A program made the translations under genes and the position numbers. Positions 9,101-17,500 of a stretch of DNA of 64,000 nucleotides are shown here, one piece after another. Numbering within the stretch: position 1 is the first letter of the stretch; each line of letters begins with the position of its first letter. The notes under the pieces were generated by a model. That model worked only from the letters and a program-made list of their open reading frames with translations. It was not told where the DNA came from and made no database searches. The stretch comes from SKKC01 sp046542845 (GTDB lineage: Bacteria > Spirochaetota > Spirochaetia > DSM-27196 > SKKC01), in contig JBKHAN010000002.1 in assembly GCA_046542845.1 (NCBI GenBank), positions 1 through 64,000 on the forward strand, in the 5' to 3' direction.

Positions 9101-9434
9101 CAAATTTTCCCCGCTCCGCGACGTCGCCGGTATGCTGCGCAGTTTTCATTACGCAATCTGGGCGGGGTACCTGGGCACCAGCGGGCTCACCGAACAGCAG
9201 GAACTCTACCAGTGGCTTGAGCCCTGGTACCTCACCACGTCCAGTGTGTACCTCCAGTCGTATTTCGAGGAGATGGGTGAGTCCAACCTCATACCTCAGG
9301 ACAAACAGGATCGGCGCGTGCTGCTGGAGCTGTTATTGCTGGATAAAGCCATCTACGAGCTGGGATACGAACTCGACAATCGTCCTGACTGGCTGCGTAT
9401 ACCCATCGAAGGGATGCGATATATCATCGGCTGA
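6153..9434 (+). CDS. treS: Trehalose synthase / maltokinase fusion
   Basis: A 1093-residue bifunctional protein. Residues 1-550 are a GH13 trehalose synthase that interconverts trehalose and maltose. It starts DWYKDAVIYELHVRAFADS. The nucleophile is Asp203 in GLRLDAV, the acid/base is Glu245 in LAEANQWP, and RNHDELT carries the stabilising Asp. Residues about 570-1093 are a maltokinase with HGDYHLGQ (catalytic-base Asp952) and IIDMEGEP (metal Asp969), which phosphorylates maltose to maltose-1-phosphate. TreS-Mak fusions are a known variant in which the two steps feeding GlgE are joined. AAGGA lies eight bases before the ATG. The next gene, treZ, starts 20 bases after the stop. Confidence 0.95.
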   Translation: MTRTNDWYKDAVIYELHVRAFADSTGDGMGDFQGLTGKLDYLADLGVSALWLLPFYPSPWFDDGYDISDYTQVHPAYGTLQDFKRFLKEAHKRDMQVITELVINHTSNQHPWFERARRAKPGTKYRNYYVWSDSPDKYSDARIIFKDTETSNWAWDPVAKAYYWHRFYSNQPDLNFDNIEVQNAVLKVLDFWFNMGVDGLRLDAVPYLFERDGTNCENLPETHAFLKKMRAHVDANHPGGMLLAEANQWPEDSVKYFGDDDECHMSFHFPLMPRLFMGVRREDRFPIIDILEQTPEIPPSAQWGIFLRNHDELTLEMVTDEERDYMYQVYARDPRHRLNVGIRRRLAPLLDNDRRLIELLNVLLMSLPGTPVLYYGDEIGMGDNVYLGDRDGVRTPMQWNPDRNAGFSAANPQRLYLPVNIDPEYHYESINVATQQENSSSLLWWMKRLLATRKRYRAFSRGRLTFVQSNNTHVLSYLRETEEETLLCIINLSRHVQMVDLDLRDHAGSQLLEVFGQNEFNRIPDEDFVLTIGGYDYFWFELIAPAEHRGSGGTRDSGLTIGKTDWKRMSPRLRDDLGSRILPSYVQSCRWFRSKSRKVRRTTISDFMVLGESKVCILTYEYADRDAEHYQIPLAIATDEHADYLDSHVPEAIIAPVHFGGAEGYLYDATFSPEFRAALLELLLRKRKIKSSTGELIGRTPNRSRAPEEALRESKVLGVEQSNTSIIYGNSLFLKLYRKLEPGENPDVELIRKLSATATAKGLVPTYRGHLSYERSARNGGTSAAGLMVDLVANEGDAWAFTRNAVDRYLEFMLSSSVTPEQAAPKQKSIFDSVDGQLTHPFIDAIDGYFLEMIRTLGRQTAELHKALSSIGSDDQSSPEAFSLLYQRGMYQSSRALLKQVLQRVRKAVRKVDETSATQLEYILAHESEVVERLSRIRDHKIDAQKARVHGDYHLGQVLFTGRDFVIIDMEGEPARPISERRLKFSPLRDVAGMLRSFHYAIWAGYLGTSGLTEQQELYQWLEPWYLTTSSVYLQSYFEEMGESNLIPQDKQDRRVLLELLLLDKAIYELGYELDNRPDWLRIPIEGMRYIIG

Positions 9435-9454
9435 CCGCAGGGTCTGGAGAACGG

Positions 9455-11308
9455 ATGACGACAGGAAGTACATACCACGAGGGTTCAGGAACACAGTTTC
9501 GCGTCTGGGCCCCATTCAAAAAATCGATGGCAGTTAAAATCGTATCCCCGCAGGAACGCACCGTAGCCATGGTGCCTGCAGAACACGGGTACTGGACCGC
9601 GACTGTGCCGGATGCCGGTGCGGGCGCGGAGTATTTCTACCGCCTCGACGACTCGATCGACAGACCCGACCCGGCAAGCCGACTGCAGCAACGCGGTGTC
9701 CACGGCCCGTCCACGGTCGTCGACCTGTCGCTGCTGGAGCCGGACGACCCGGGTTACAGCCCGATTTCCTTTGCCGACCACGTCATCTACGAACTGCACG
9801 TCGGCACCTTTACTCAGGGTGGTACGCTCGACTCGGCTGTCGAGAAACTCGACTACCTGCGCGATCTTGGTATCACGGCGGTAGAGCTGATGCCGCTCGC
9901 TCATTTTCCCGGTACCCGCAACTGGGGCTACGACGGGGTCTATCCCTTTGCCGTACACGCGGCGTACGGCGGTCCCACGGGCCTGGCGTCGTTCGTCTCC
10001 GAGGCACACCGTCGCGGCATCGCGGTTATCCTCGATGTCGTCTACAATCATCTCGGGCCGGAAGGCAACTATCTGGCCGACTTCGCCCCCTACTTCGCCG
10101 CCCGGTATTCAACACCCTGGGGGGACGCCCTGAATTTCGATGGACCCCACAGCGACGAAGTGCGCAGGTTCTTTATCGATAACCTGACCCAGTGGCTTGA
10201 AGTGTTCCACATTGACGGCCTTCGACTCGATGCGGTGCACGCCATGTTCGATAAAGGTGCCACACCCATACTCGCCCAGCTGAGCGAGGAGGCGGAGCTC
10301 ATTGGCTTGAGAACCGGCAGGGAGCGATATCTGATTGCGGAATCACTCATGAACGACAGCCGTGTCATACGACCGCGCAGCGAAGGCGGACTCGGTATGA
10401 CAGCCGAGTGGCTTGACGACCTGCACCACGCGCTGCACGCCCGGGTCACCGGGGAACGAGGAAGCTATTACGCTGACTTCGGCGACAGCGCCATGGTCGA
10501 AGCTGCGCTGTCACAAGGCTACGCCCTGTCAAGAAAATACTCGAAGTACTGGCAGCGGACCTTCGGCAATTCCGCCGAGGACTGCGCGCCGCAGCAGTTT
10601 GTCGGCTACATACAGAACCACGACCAGATAGGAAACCGTGCAGACGGTGCGCGCATCACGAGGCTTGTTCACTTCGAGGTCCAGAAAATGCTCGCGTCGG
10701 TGCTGCTGCTCGGACCCTTCGTACCCATGCTCTTCATGGGCGAAGAGTACGGGGAGACCGCACCATTCGAGTACTTCGTCAGCCATTCCGATCCTGATCT
10801 TATTGCCGCCGTTCGCGCAGGGCGACAGTCCGAGTGTGTGGAAGGCTCGAACGGCCGTACACCTCCCGACCCGCAGGCGCCTTCGACCTACGCGGAGAGC
10901 AGACTGCAGCCGGATCACGCGAACACCAGGGAACAGCAGACGCTGCGAGCGCTGTATCGCCGTCTCATACAACTGCGGAAAGAAATTCGAGCGCGCGAGG
11001 CCGACGTATCCCTGGTACGCGACGCGAATGCACCGGTGTCACTGCGCGACGCGTACAGCGTCGAGCGTTACGCCGACGTAATTGCGCTGAGCCGACAGAC
11101 GCGCGACGGTTTGAACGTCGTCCTCATGAATCTTGGCGAGCGCGACGGAACGGTAACCTTTGCCGCGGACACGACCGTGTTTCGCTGCGTACTCGATACC
11201 GCTTCGGGTCAGTGGGCGGGCCCCGGGTCGGCAAACGGTGAGCGCGTTTCCACAGACAGGCCCATTCGAATCCGTGCACAAAGCGTGATACTTTTGGCCC
11301 AGGACTAA
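9455..11308 (+). CDS. treZ: Malto-oligosyltrehalose trehalohydrolase
   Basis: TreZ cleaves the alpha-1,4 bond next to the trehalosyl end of maltooligosyltrehalose, releasing trehalose. The 617-residue protein has an N-terminal carbohydrate-binding beta-domain (TQFRVWAPFKKSMAVKI) and a GH13 barrel beginning DHVIYELHVGTFTQGG. The WGYDGVYPFAVHAAYGG segment is typical of TreZ and GlgB relatives. The nucleophile is Asp259 (LRLDAVHAM), the acid/base is Glu296 (LIAESLMND), and QNHDQIGNRADG is the TreZ-type conserved segment IV. GGAG precedes the ATG at about five bases. TreZ normally works with TreY, which makes its substrate. No treY lies in this window, so it must be elsewhere, or a neighbour such as the GH57 protein supplies another route. 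Confidence 0.93.
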   Translation: MTTGSTYHEGSGTQFRVWAPFKKSMAVKIVSPQERTVAMVPAEHGYWTATVPDAGAGAEYFYRLDDSIDRPDPASRLQQRGVHGPSTVVDLSLLEPDDPGYSPISFADHVIYELHVGTFTQGGTLDSAVEKLDYLRDLGITAVELMPLAHFPGTRNWGYDGVYPFAVHAAYGGPTGLASFVSEAHRRGIAVILDVVYNHLGPEGNYLADFAPYFAARYSTPWGDALNFDGPHSDEVRRFFIDNLTQWLEVFHIDGLRLDAVHAMFDKGATPILAQLSEEAELIGLRTGRERYLIAESLMNDSRVIRPRSEGGLGMTAEWLDDLHHALHARVTGERGSYYADFGDSAMVEAALSQGYALSRKYSKYWQRTFGNSAEDCAPQQFVGYIQNHDQIGNRADGARITRLVHFEVQKMLASVLLLGPFVPMLFMGEEYGETAPFEYFVSHSDPDLIAAVRAGRQSECVEGSNGRTPPDPQAPSTYAESRLQPDHANTREQQTLRALYRRLIQLRKEIRAREADVSLVRDANAPVSLRDAYSVERYADVIALSRQTRDGLNVVLMNLGERDGTVTFAADTTVFRCVLDTASGQWAGPGSANGERVSTDRPIRIRAQSVILLAQD

Positions 11309-11309
11309 A

Positions 11310-13751
11310 ATGAAACGCTACGTATGCATACACGGACACTTCTATCAGCCGCCGCGTGAAAACCCGTGGCTTGAAGAAGTCGAGCTGCAGGAATCTGCGG
11401 CGCCCTACCACGACTGGAACGCCCGAATTAACGCCGAGTGTTACGAAGCAAACGCTTTTGCCCGCCTCCTCGGCGAGGACGGTACCATACGCGGTATTGT
11501 CAACAATTACGCGTGGATCAGCTTTAACTTCGGACCGACACTCCTGAGCTGGATGGAACGCCACCAGCCGGCAACCTATGCGGCCATCCTTGAGGCCGAC
11601 AGCTCAAGCATGCAGCATTTTGGAGGGCACGGATCGGCTCTTGCGCAAGTGTATAATCACATTATAATGCCGCTCGCCGACAGGCGCGACAAGATAACCC
11701 AGGTCCGCTGGGGCATACGTGACTTTGAACATCGTTTCGGGCGCTTTCCCGAAGGCATGTGGCTTGCTGAAACAGCGGCGGACACCGAGACGCTCGAAGT
11801 ACTCGCCGAGCACGGCATCCGGTTTACCATCCTGAGCCCTTATCAGGCGGCTCGCGTCCGGGATGCAGGAACGACCGATTGGACGGACGTCCGCGGGGGG
11901 CACGTCGATCCGAGGGTCGCGTACCGATGCAACCTGCCCTCCGGCCGCAGCATCGATCTGTTCTTCTACGACGGTCCGGTATCGCAGGAAATCGCTTTTG
12001 GTGACCTTCTCTATAACGGAGGCACGCTGGCAAACAGAATGCTGGGCCTGTTACCCGGGCAGTCGGATTCAGCAGGAGCGGCGCTCGCGCACATCGCGAC
12101 CGACGGGGAGACGTACGGACATCACCATCGTAGCGGCGAGATGGCGCTCGCCTACTGCATTGAGCGGCTGCGGCATACCGAATCGGTTGAGTTCACGATA
12201 TACGGTCAGTTTCTCGAAGAGCACCCGCCTACGCGGGAGGTGGAGATCGTCGAGCGTTCGAGCTGGAGCTGCGTACACGGTGTGGAACGGTGGCGAGCGG
12301 CATGCGGCTGTAACTCGGGAGGCAACCCGAGGTGGCAGCAACAGTGGCGAGGTCCGCTGCGCGCAGCCCTGGACGTGATCCGAGACAGTCTTCGCATTGT
12401 GTACGAGCGGAAAGCGGGAGATATCTTCCGCGATCCGTGGGAAGTTCGGAATCGCTACATCAACTTCATGATAGACCGCAGTCCCGCCGGGTTCCGGCGC
12501 TTTATCGCAGAGGAGGCTCCCGGGCTAGATCCCCGATTTCACGAGGAAACCGTGAGCCTCCTCGAGATGCAACGCAACTGTCTACTTATGTACACGAGCT
12601 GTGGATGGTTTTTTGATGAGATATCCGGTATCGAGACGGTACAGATTCTTCAGTACGCGTCCCGCGCGCTGCAATTGTGCCGAAAAGTCGGTGGCGCGGA
12701 CCCCACACCGCGGTTCCTCGAGGTGCTCAGACAGGCTCCGTCGAATCTACCGCAACACCCAAGCGGCGACATCGTATACCAGCGCTACGTTTCGGAGCAG
12801 TCGGTTGAACTCGAACGCGTTGCGGTTCATTACGCGGTTACGAAGCTCTTTCAGATCGAAGGCGCCGGTTCCACGCTCAGCGGATTCGACGTCCAGCCGG
12901 TGGAGATTATCCGCGAAGAGGCGGGGCGAAATCTGTTTGTCGCAGGAATGGTTCGCGTCAGATCGCGGATTACGACCGAAGAACGCCGAATCGTATTCGC
13001 AGTCCTGAATCTCGGCGACCACAATCTCTTTGGAGGTGCGCTCAGCGCAGGTCGCGCCCACAACTGGGCCGAACACCGCCTGCGTTTCCAGCGGCAATTT
13101 CTCCATCACGAAACGCCGCGTCTTATCGTCGAGCTCGATGAGATGTTTGGCTCCGACACTCGAATTCTCGAGCAGCTGTTTGTCGACGACCAGACGGCGG
13201 TCATTGAGCAGATGCTGCAATCGCCGCAGCTTGCGCTGCACGAATCGCATCGCAAGCTCATAAACGATAACTATGCCATGCTCCAGTCTGTCTCGCGGAT
13301 GGGAGGCAAACTCCCGGAGGATCTGCACCACACCGTTCGTCGCGTTCTGACCCGCGATCTCCGAAAAGCCTTCGAGAAAGATGTGCTGGATGTGGCCGAC
13401 ATCGACAACTGTGTCCAGGAGTTTATTCGCTGGAAGATGCACCCGCACGGAGAGGGATTTGGCCTCGTCATATCCAGGCGTCTGTGCCGCCTGATGGACG
13501 AGCTCGCAGCGCGGCCGGACGACCTCACCGCAATCGATGCTCTGCTGTTTACCCTCGATCTCATAGACGACTTTGCCGTTGACATTGACCTCGCGGAAGT
13601 GCAGAACCGGTTCTATCTGCTGTGCCTCGCCACCTTTGACGAAAGCAGAATGACCGACGGTGAATGGCCACAGGTCCTCGTATATCTCGGTGAGCATCTG
13701 AACATGGACGCAGCGGCCATGGTCCAGGGCACGCAGCGCCTCAGCAGTTGA
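11310..13751 (+). CDS. Glycoside hydrolase family 57 protein (DUF3536 type)
   Basis: The 813-residue protein opens with KRYVCIHGHFYQPPRENPW, the GH57 N-terminal HGHFYQP signature. GH57 uses a (beta/alpha)7 barrel. The nucleophile region is WLAETAADTETL with Glu154, and the acid/base region is ATDGETYGHHH with Asp265. The long C-terminal half resembles the DUF3536 extension. Members act on alpha-glucans (amylase, 4-alpha-glucanotransferase, branching); the exact activity of the DUF3536 type is not clear to me. The ATG follows the treZ stop with a one-base gap, so it belongs to the alpha-glucan operon and probably processes glycogen or maltooligosaccharides made by GlgE. It ends five bases from the convergent msrB stop. 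Confidence 0.88.
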   Translation: MKRYVCIHGHFYQPPRENPWLEEVELQESAAPYHDWNARINAECYEANAFARLLGEDGTIRGIVNNYAWISFNFGPTLLSWMERHQPATYAAILEADSSSMQHFGGHGSALAQVYNHIIMPLADRRDKITQVRWGIRDFEHRFGRFPEGMWLAETAADTETLEVLAEHGIRFTILSPYQAARVRDAGTTDWTDVRGGHVDPRVAYRCNLPSGRSIDLFFYDGPVSQEIAFGDLLYNGGTLANRMLGLLPGQSDSAGAALAHIATDGETYGHHHRSGEMALAYCIERLRHTESVEFTIYGQFLEEHPPTREVEIVERSSWSCVHGVERWRAACGCNSGGNPRWQQQWRGPLRAALDVIRDSLRIVYERKAGDIFRDPWEVRNRYINFMIDRSPAGFRRFIAEEAPGLDPRFHEETVSLLEMQRNCLLMYTSCGWFFDEISGIETVQILQYASRALQLCRKVGGADPTPRFLEVLRQAPSNLPQHPSGDIVYQRYVSEQSVELERVAVHYAVTKLFQIEGAGSTLSGFDVQPVEIIREEAGRNLFVAGMVRVRSRITTEERRIVFAVLNLGDHNLFGGALSAGRAHNWAEHRLRFQRQFLHHETPRLIVELDEMFGSDTRILEQLFVDDQTAVIEQMLQSPQLALHESHRKLINDNYAMLQSVSRMGGKLPEDLHHTVRRVLTRDLRKAFEKDVLDVADIDNCVQEFIRWKMHPHGEGFGLVISRRLCRLMDELAARPDDLTAIDALLFTLDLIDDFAVDIDLAEVQNRFYLLCLATFDESRMTDGEWPQVLVYLGEHLNMDAAAMVQGTQRLSS

Positions 13752-13756
13752 GTTTG

Positions 13757-14428
13757 CTATTCGGAGGCAACAGGACCGAGGTCGATATCTCCGTAATCCG
13801 GCAGCTCGGCGATCTCCGACCAGTCGTAGAGGTTCGCCGGAGGATTATCCTCGTAGGCAACAAAAACCAGCGCGTCGGAATTAATGCAGTACCGGAGGCC
13901 GGTGGGTTCCGGACCGTCGGTAAATACGTGACCGAGGTGGGCGCCACTGAAGCTGTCGATAACCTCAATACGTGTCGTCCACAGACTCGTGTCGATACGA
14001 TGGTACACCGCGTCGACGCTGATCGGGCGGGTATAACTGGGCCAGCCCGTCCCGGAGTCATACTTGTCTTCGCTTCGAAACAGAGGCTGTCCGCTGGCAG
14101 CTGAGTAGTAGATACCGGCTTCAGTGTGCCCGTCGTACCGCCCGGTGAAGGCCGGCTCGGTACGATGTTCAATAAGCGTCGCGTACTGATCGGGCTCAAG
14201 GCGCTGACGCCATTGTTCATTTGCAAGATCCACGGGAAATGAGTACTCCGTCTCTTCGTCCAGCAAGATGGGCTCGGATTCACCGTTATACAGCGGCACC
14301 GGTCCCGCTTCCGCTTCGTGAACAGGAGCCGAAGCACCTTCCCCGGAACCCGAGGAAAAGGCCTGTACCAGACCGAAAAAACCGACCACAAGCACAATAA
14401 AGGTAAAGCCGCGCAGGTATGCTTTCAT
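13757..14428 (-). CDS. msrB: Exported or membrane-anchored peptide methionine-R-sulfoxide reductase
   Basis: Reduces methionine-R-sulfoxide in proteins. The 223-residue protein has an N-terminal signal or anchor helix (residues 7-24, FTFIVLVVGFFGLVQAFSS), an acidic linker, and an MsrB domain from about residue 60. Conserved blocks are TGRYDGHTEAGIYYSAASG, SGTGWPSYTRPI, HLGHVFTDGPEPTGLRYC and the catalytic Cys181 in RYCINSDAL. The two CxxC zinc-binding pairs of many MsrBs are absent (the first reads YSAAS), so this is the zinc-free subclass. The export signal implies repair of envelope proteins in the periplasm. It lies downstream of the giant exported protein on the same strand, separated by a strong palindrome that may terminate most transcripts. 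Confidence 0.92.
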   Translation of the reverse strand: MKAYLRGFTFIVLVVGFFGLVQAFSSGSGEGASAPVHEAEAGPVPLYNGESEPILLDEETEYSFPVDLANEQWRQRLEPDQYATLIEHRTEPAFTGRYDGHTEAGIYYSAASGQPLFRSEDKYDSGTGWPSYTRPISVDAVYHRIDTSLWTTRIEVIDSFSGAHLGHVFTDGPEPTGLRYCINSDALVFVAYEDNPPANLYDWSEIAELPDYGDIDLGPVASE

Positions 14429-14473
14429 ACGCAGAAGATATGTACTTCTGCGCTCACCGGCAAGATCTTATAC

Positions 14474-14497
14474 GGAGTTCCGGTGCACCGGAACTCC
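14474..14497 (-). terminator. 24-bp perfect palindrome after the giant gene, probable terminator or processing hairpin
   Basis: The duplex GGAGTTCCGG-TGCA-CCGGAACTCC is a perfect palindrome; as RNA it forms a 10-bp stem with a TGCA loop. It begins five bases past the giant gene's stop codon. The minus-strand continuation GTATAAGATCTT is not a clean T-run, so termination may be partial, or the element may protect the 3' end. It could also be a protein-binding site before msrB. Confidence 0.5.
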
Positions 14498-14501
14498 ATC
14501 G

Positions 14502-17500
14502 TCAGTACGCGGAAAACTGTGCACCGGCGCTTCGATACGCGTGATGTAATACCGGAATCCGCTGCGCCGATGAGTGTCGCACAACGCGGAAGAGATCGAG
14601 ACGTGAAAATTCGTCGATTTCTCGTTCGGTGCGCGCAGAATGCGCATACGAACCGGTATAGGGGTTTGCCGTGTTGACGGAACTGACCCGGTAGCCGTCC
14701 GTGTAATCGTCCCATTCGAGATTCAGGCTTCGCAGCGCTTCGGAGTGTATCCCGTGCGCTTCCCGCGTATCGGAACCGACATGGTCTGCCGCGGCGATGC
14801 GGACGAGCCCCATGTATTCCTCGTCAGAGTAATGCGCGTCAAGAAAGTCCTGCTCCGAAGGCCGGGCAATCTGTGACACAAGTTCAAACTCTACATCGTC
14901 ACCCGACAGAAGGTTCAGGGCGTCTGCAATGAGGTCGGAGGAGAGCATGGTCCGGTTAATGAACAGCCCCTGATCGACGAGCGCGGCGTTTATGTCGAGC
15001 ACCGAATGGTACTCTTCGGTTGCGGTACGAAGCATATACGCCATGGAAAACAGTACGCAGCCGTAGTCACGTATCGAAATGAAACGGCGATGCGTGTAAC
15101 CGTATCGATTCGCAAGGTCGGGGTCGGCTCTCAGCGCCGCACCGAACGCTTCTCTGGAGGAGTACAGATGCTCGTACACCTGTCCGCCGGTATAGGATTG
15201 CCAGGCGTTGTCAAGAGATTCGTTGTTGAGCCGCTCCACCTCCTCACGCGAATACCCGGATAAGAGGGCAACGTCGGCGTAAGTCCCGCTTGTCTGTGTT
15301 TCGCCTCCGGTAAGAACCGGAAGAAAAAAGTAGTCTTTGTCGGAACCGTACACAAGCTCTACAAAGTCGTTGAAATATCGATCGTTTCCCAGCTCCTCAG
15401 CCATACGAAACAACAGTAATTCGGACACCGTCAGCTCGTGTTGCGACAGTTCGACGCCGTAGTCGGCCATCATCCGATCGGCCATGTCCAGCCGGGATCT
15501 GACCGCATTCACCGTCTCGGCCACTTGCGACTGCTGTGAGCGGACCCGCCCGTCCCGGTGCGACTCGTGCTCGAGGGCAAGCCCTGCGAACAGACGCGAA
15601 GCTCTCGCCGCAGGGTCCACGCCCCTGTCTCCAAGGCTCGCGAGATGAACTACGTCTGCGGTGGCATCGCGAACCCGCTCGGCCACGACTGTACCGGTGG
15701 CGGTGCCGACCGAGAGCGTCACCGCACCCGACAGCACATCCGAGTACAGCCGCTCACCTGCCTCGCTGCCGAAACTGTAGAGGCTGCGAAGGGCAGTACC
15801 GACGGAACGCGTCCCCTCGTAGTCCGGTGCAAAGACGGTCGTTCGGCTCAATGCGTGCGCTGCTATCTTCAACTGCTCGGCGTACACGGGAAGCCCCGAA
15901 GCGAGGACCTGAAACCGGCGTGCGCTCGCGTCGATTCCACCGGAACCGAGCCGTATACCCGCCGCTGTCCCGCCGACATTCAGCTCTGCCAGCCCGGCAG
16001 ATGCGCCGGTCCGAAATCCCTGTATGCCCGCGATCTGCGTAAGATCGGCGAAATTCAGTACATTGAGCGTTGCGGACCCGGTGAGCCCGTGTTGCAGCCC
16101 GAACTCCACGGCGCTGCCCACGCCCCCCGCGACCGCGCTCGCCGCCCCCCGATCAGCTGCGGAGAACCCGTTGAGGTCGCCGGTAAGAAGACTTCCGCTG
16201 ATGCGGCCCGCCGTACGGGCAATCGTGTCCGGCCCGGCGATGCCTCGCAGAAACCGTTCAGTCGAAAAACCGTTTGTCCCGAGGGCGTACACTGCCGACC
16301 GCCCCGTGTTCGTGATCGCAAGTTCTCCAGCGGTGGACGCGAGCTCTCCGCCCCATCCCCGGCCGATTGCTCCTGTAATGCGGGATCCGGCAGACCCTCC
16401 GAGGCTCCCGATTCCGACCGATGCAGCGTTCGTCAGGCTTCGAAGTGCGGCCTCTGAGGCGTCGGCCTCGCCGGACACAACATCCAGCGCAGAGGTGAGC
16501 GTGCTCGTACCAAGGCTCAGAGCGAGAGAGGCTCCTGCCGACATGAATCCACCGGCAACGCCGGCCCCGACGTGCAGAACATCGGAGATGGAAAAGGCGT
16601 TCTCGGCGTCCCAGAGACGGACGTTGTGGAAACCCTGTTGCAGTTCGCCATAACCGAGTCCCTGAAGCGATTGATAGTACATGAAGGGTCCATACAGCGA
16701 GTGAAGCTCACCGCGACCGCGAAAGGCAATGTTCCCACGCCACCCGAGAGCCGTGTCGACACGGGGGAAAAGCTCCGGCGCATATCCGACGTGAGCGCCG
16801 AATGCACCGGGCATCAGCGTCGCCGCTTGATCGCGGTGCAGCACCTCCTCCTCATCGCCGTAGTCGATCAGCTCGGCGAGCCACCCGCGTTCGAGGCTCC
16901 GGCGAAGTACGGTGGCGGCATCCGGGTCGACGCGCCCCCCACCTGAACGCTCCGCGTCGCTGCCGAAGATCCGTTCGAGTTCGGTCGCGACCGACTGCTG
17001 CGCCGCGGCGACCCGTTGTGAGACCGCAACGCTGCCTGAGGCGGCGAGACTGTGCAGGGACGTCCCTGAAGGCAGGTCGAAGCGGAAATCGCGAAAGGCT
17101 CTGTAGGGACGAATGCGGTGTCGCTCCCGCGTGCTCCCCTGCATCGTGTTTCCAACGAGCGTATCACGAACATATGAATCGGCCTCGCGGCGAAATCCGG
17201 CTCGTGTAAAGGTGCGATGAATCGACTCTGCTACAGCGGCATTCGCTGAGTCGACCATGTGCATGGCTTCGTTTCGAATTCCATTCAGCTCTGAGATAAC
17301 ATGTCCCGAGTGCACAAGGCTCAATCGCCGGGCAGTCTCGTCGTCTCCCCGGGACCGTGTCTCCTGCACGTGACGCAGTATCTCGACTTCAGATACCGTC
17401 GCAAAGGGTCGCCCTGCGGCCACGCTCGTGCGATCGAACAAGTCCTCATGGTCACGGTTCGCGGCGGCATCGTGCAGGGAAAGGTTTTCGCGCGCAGCAC

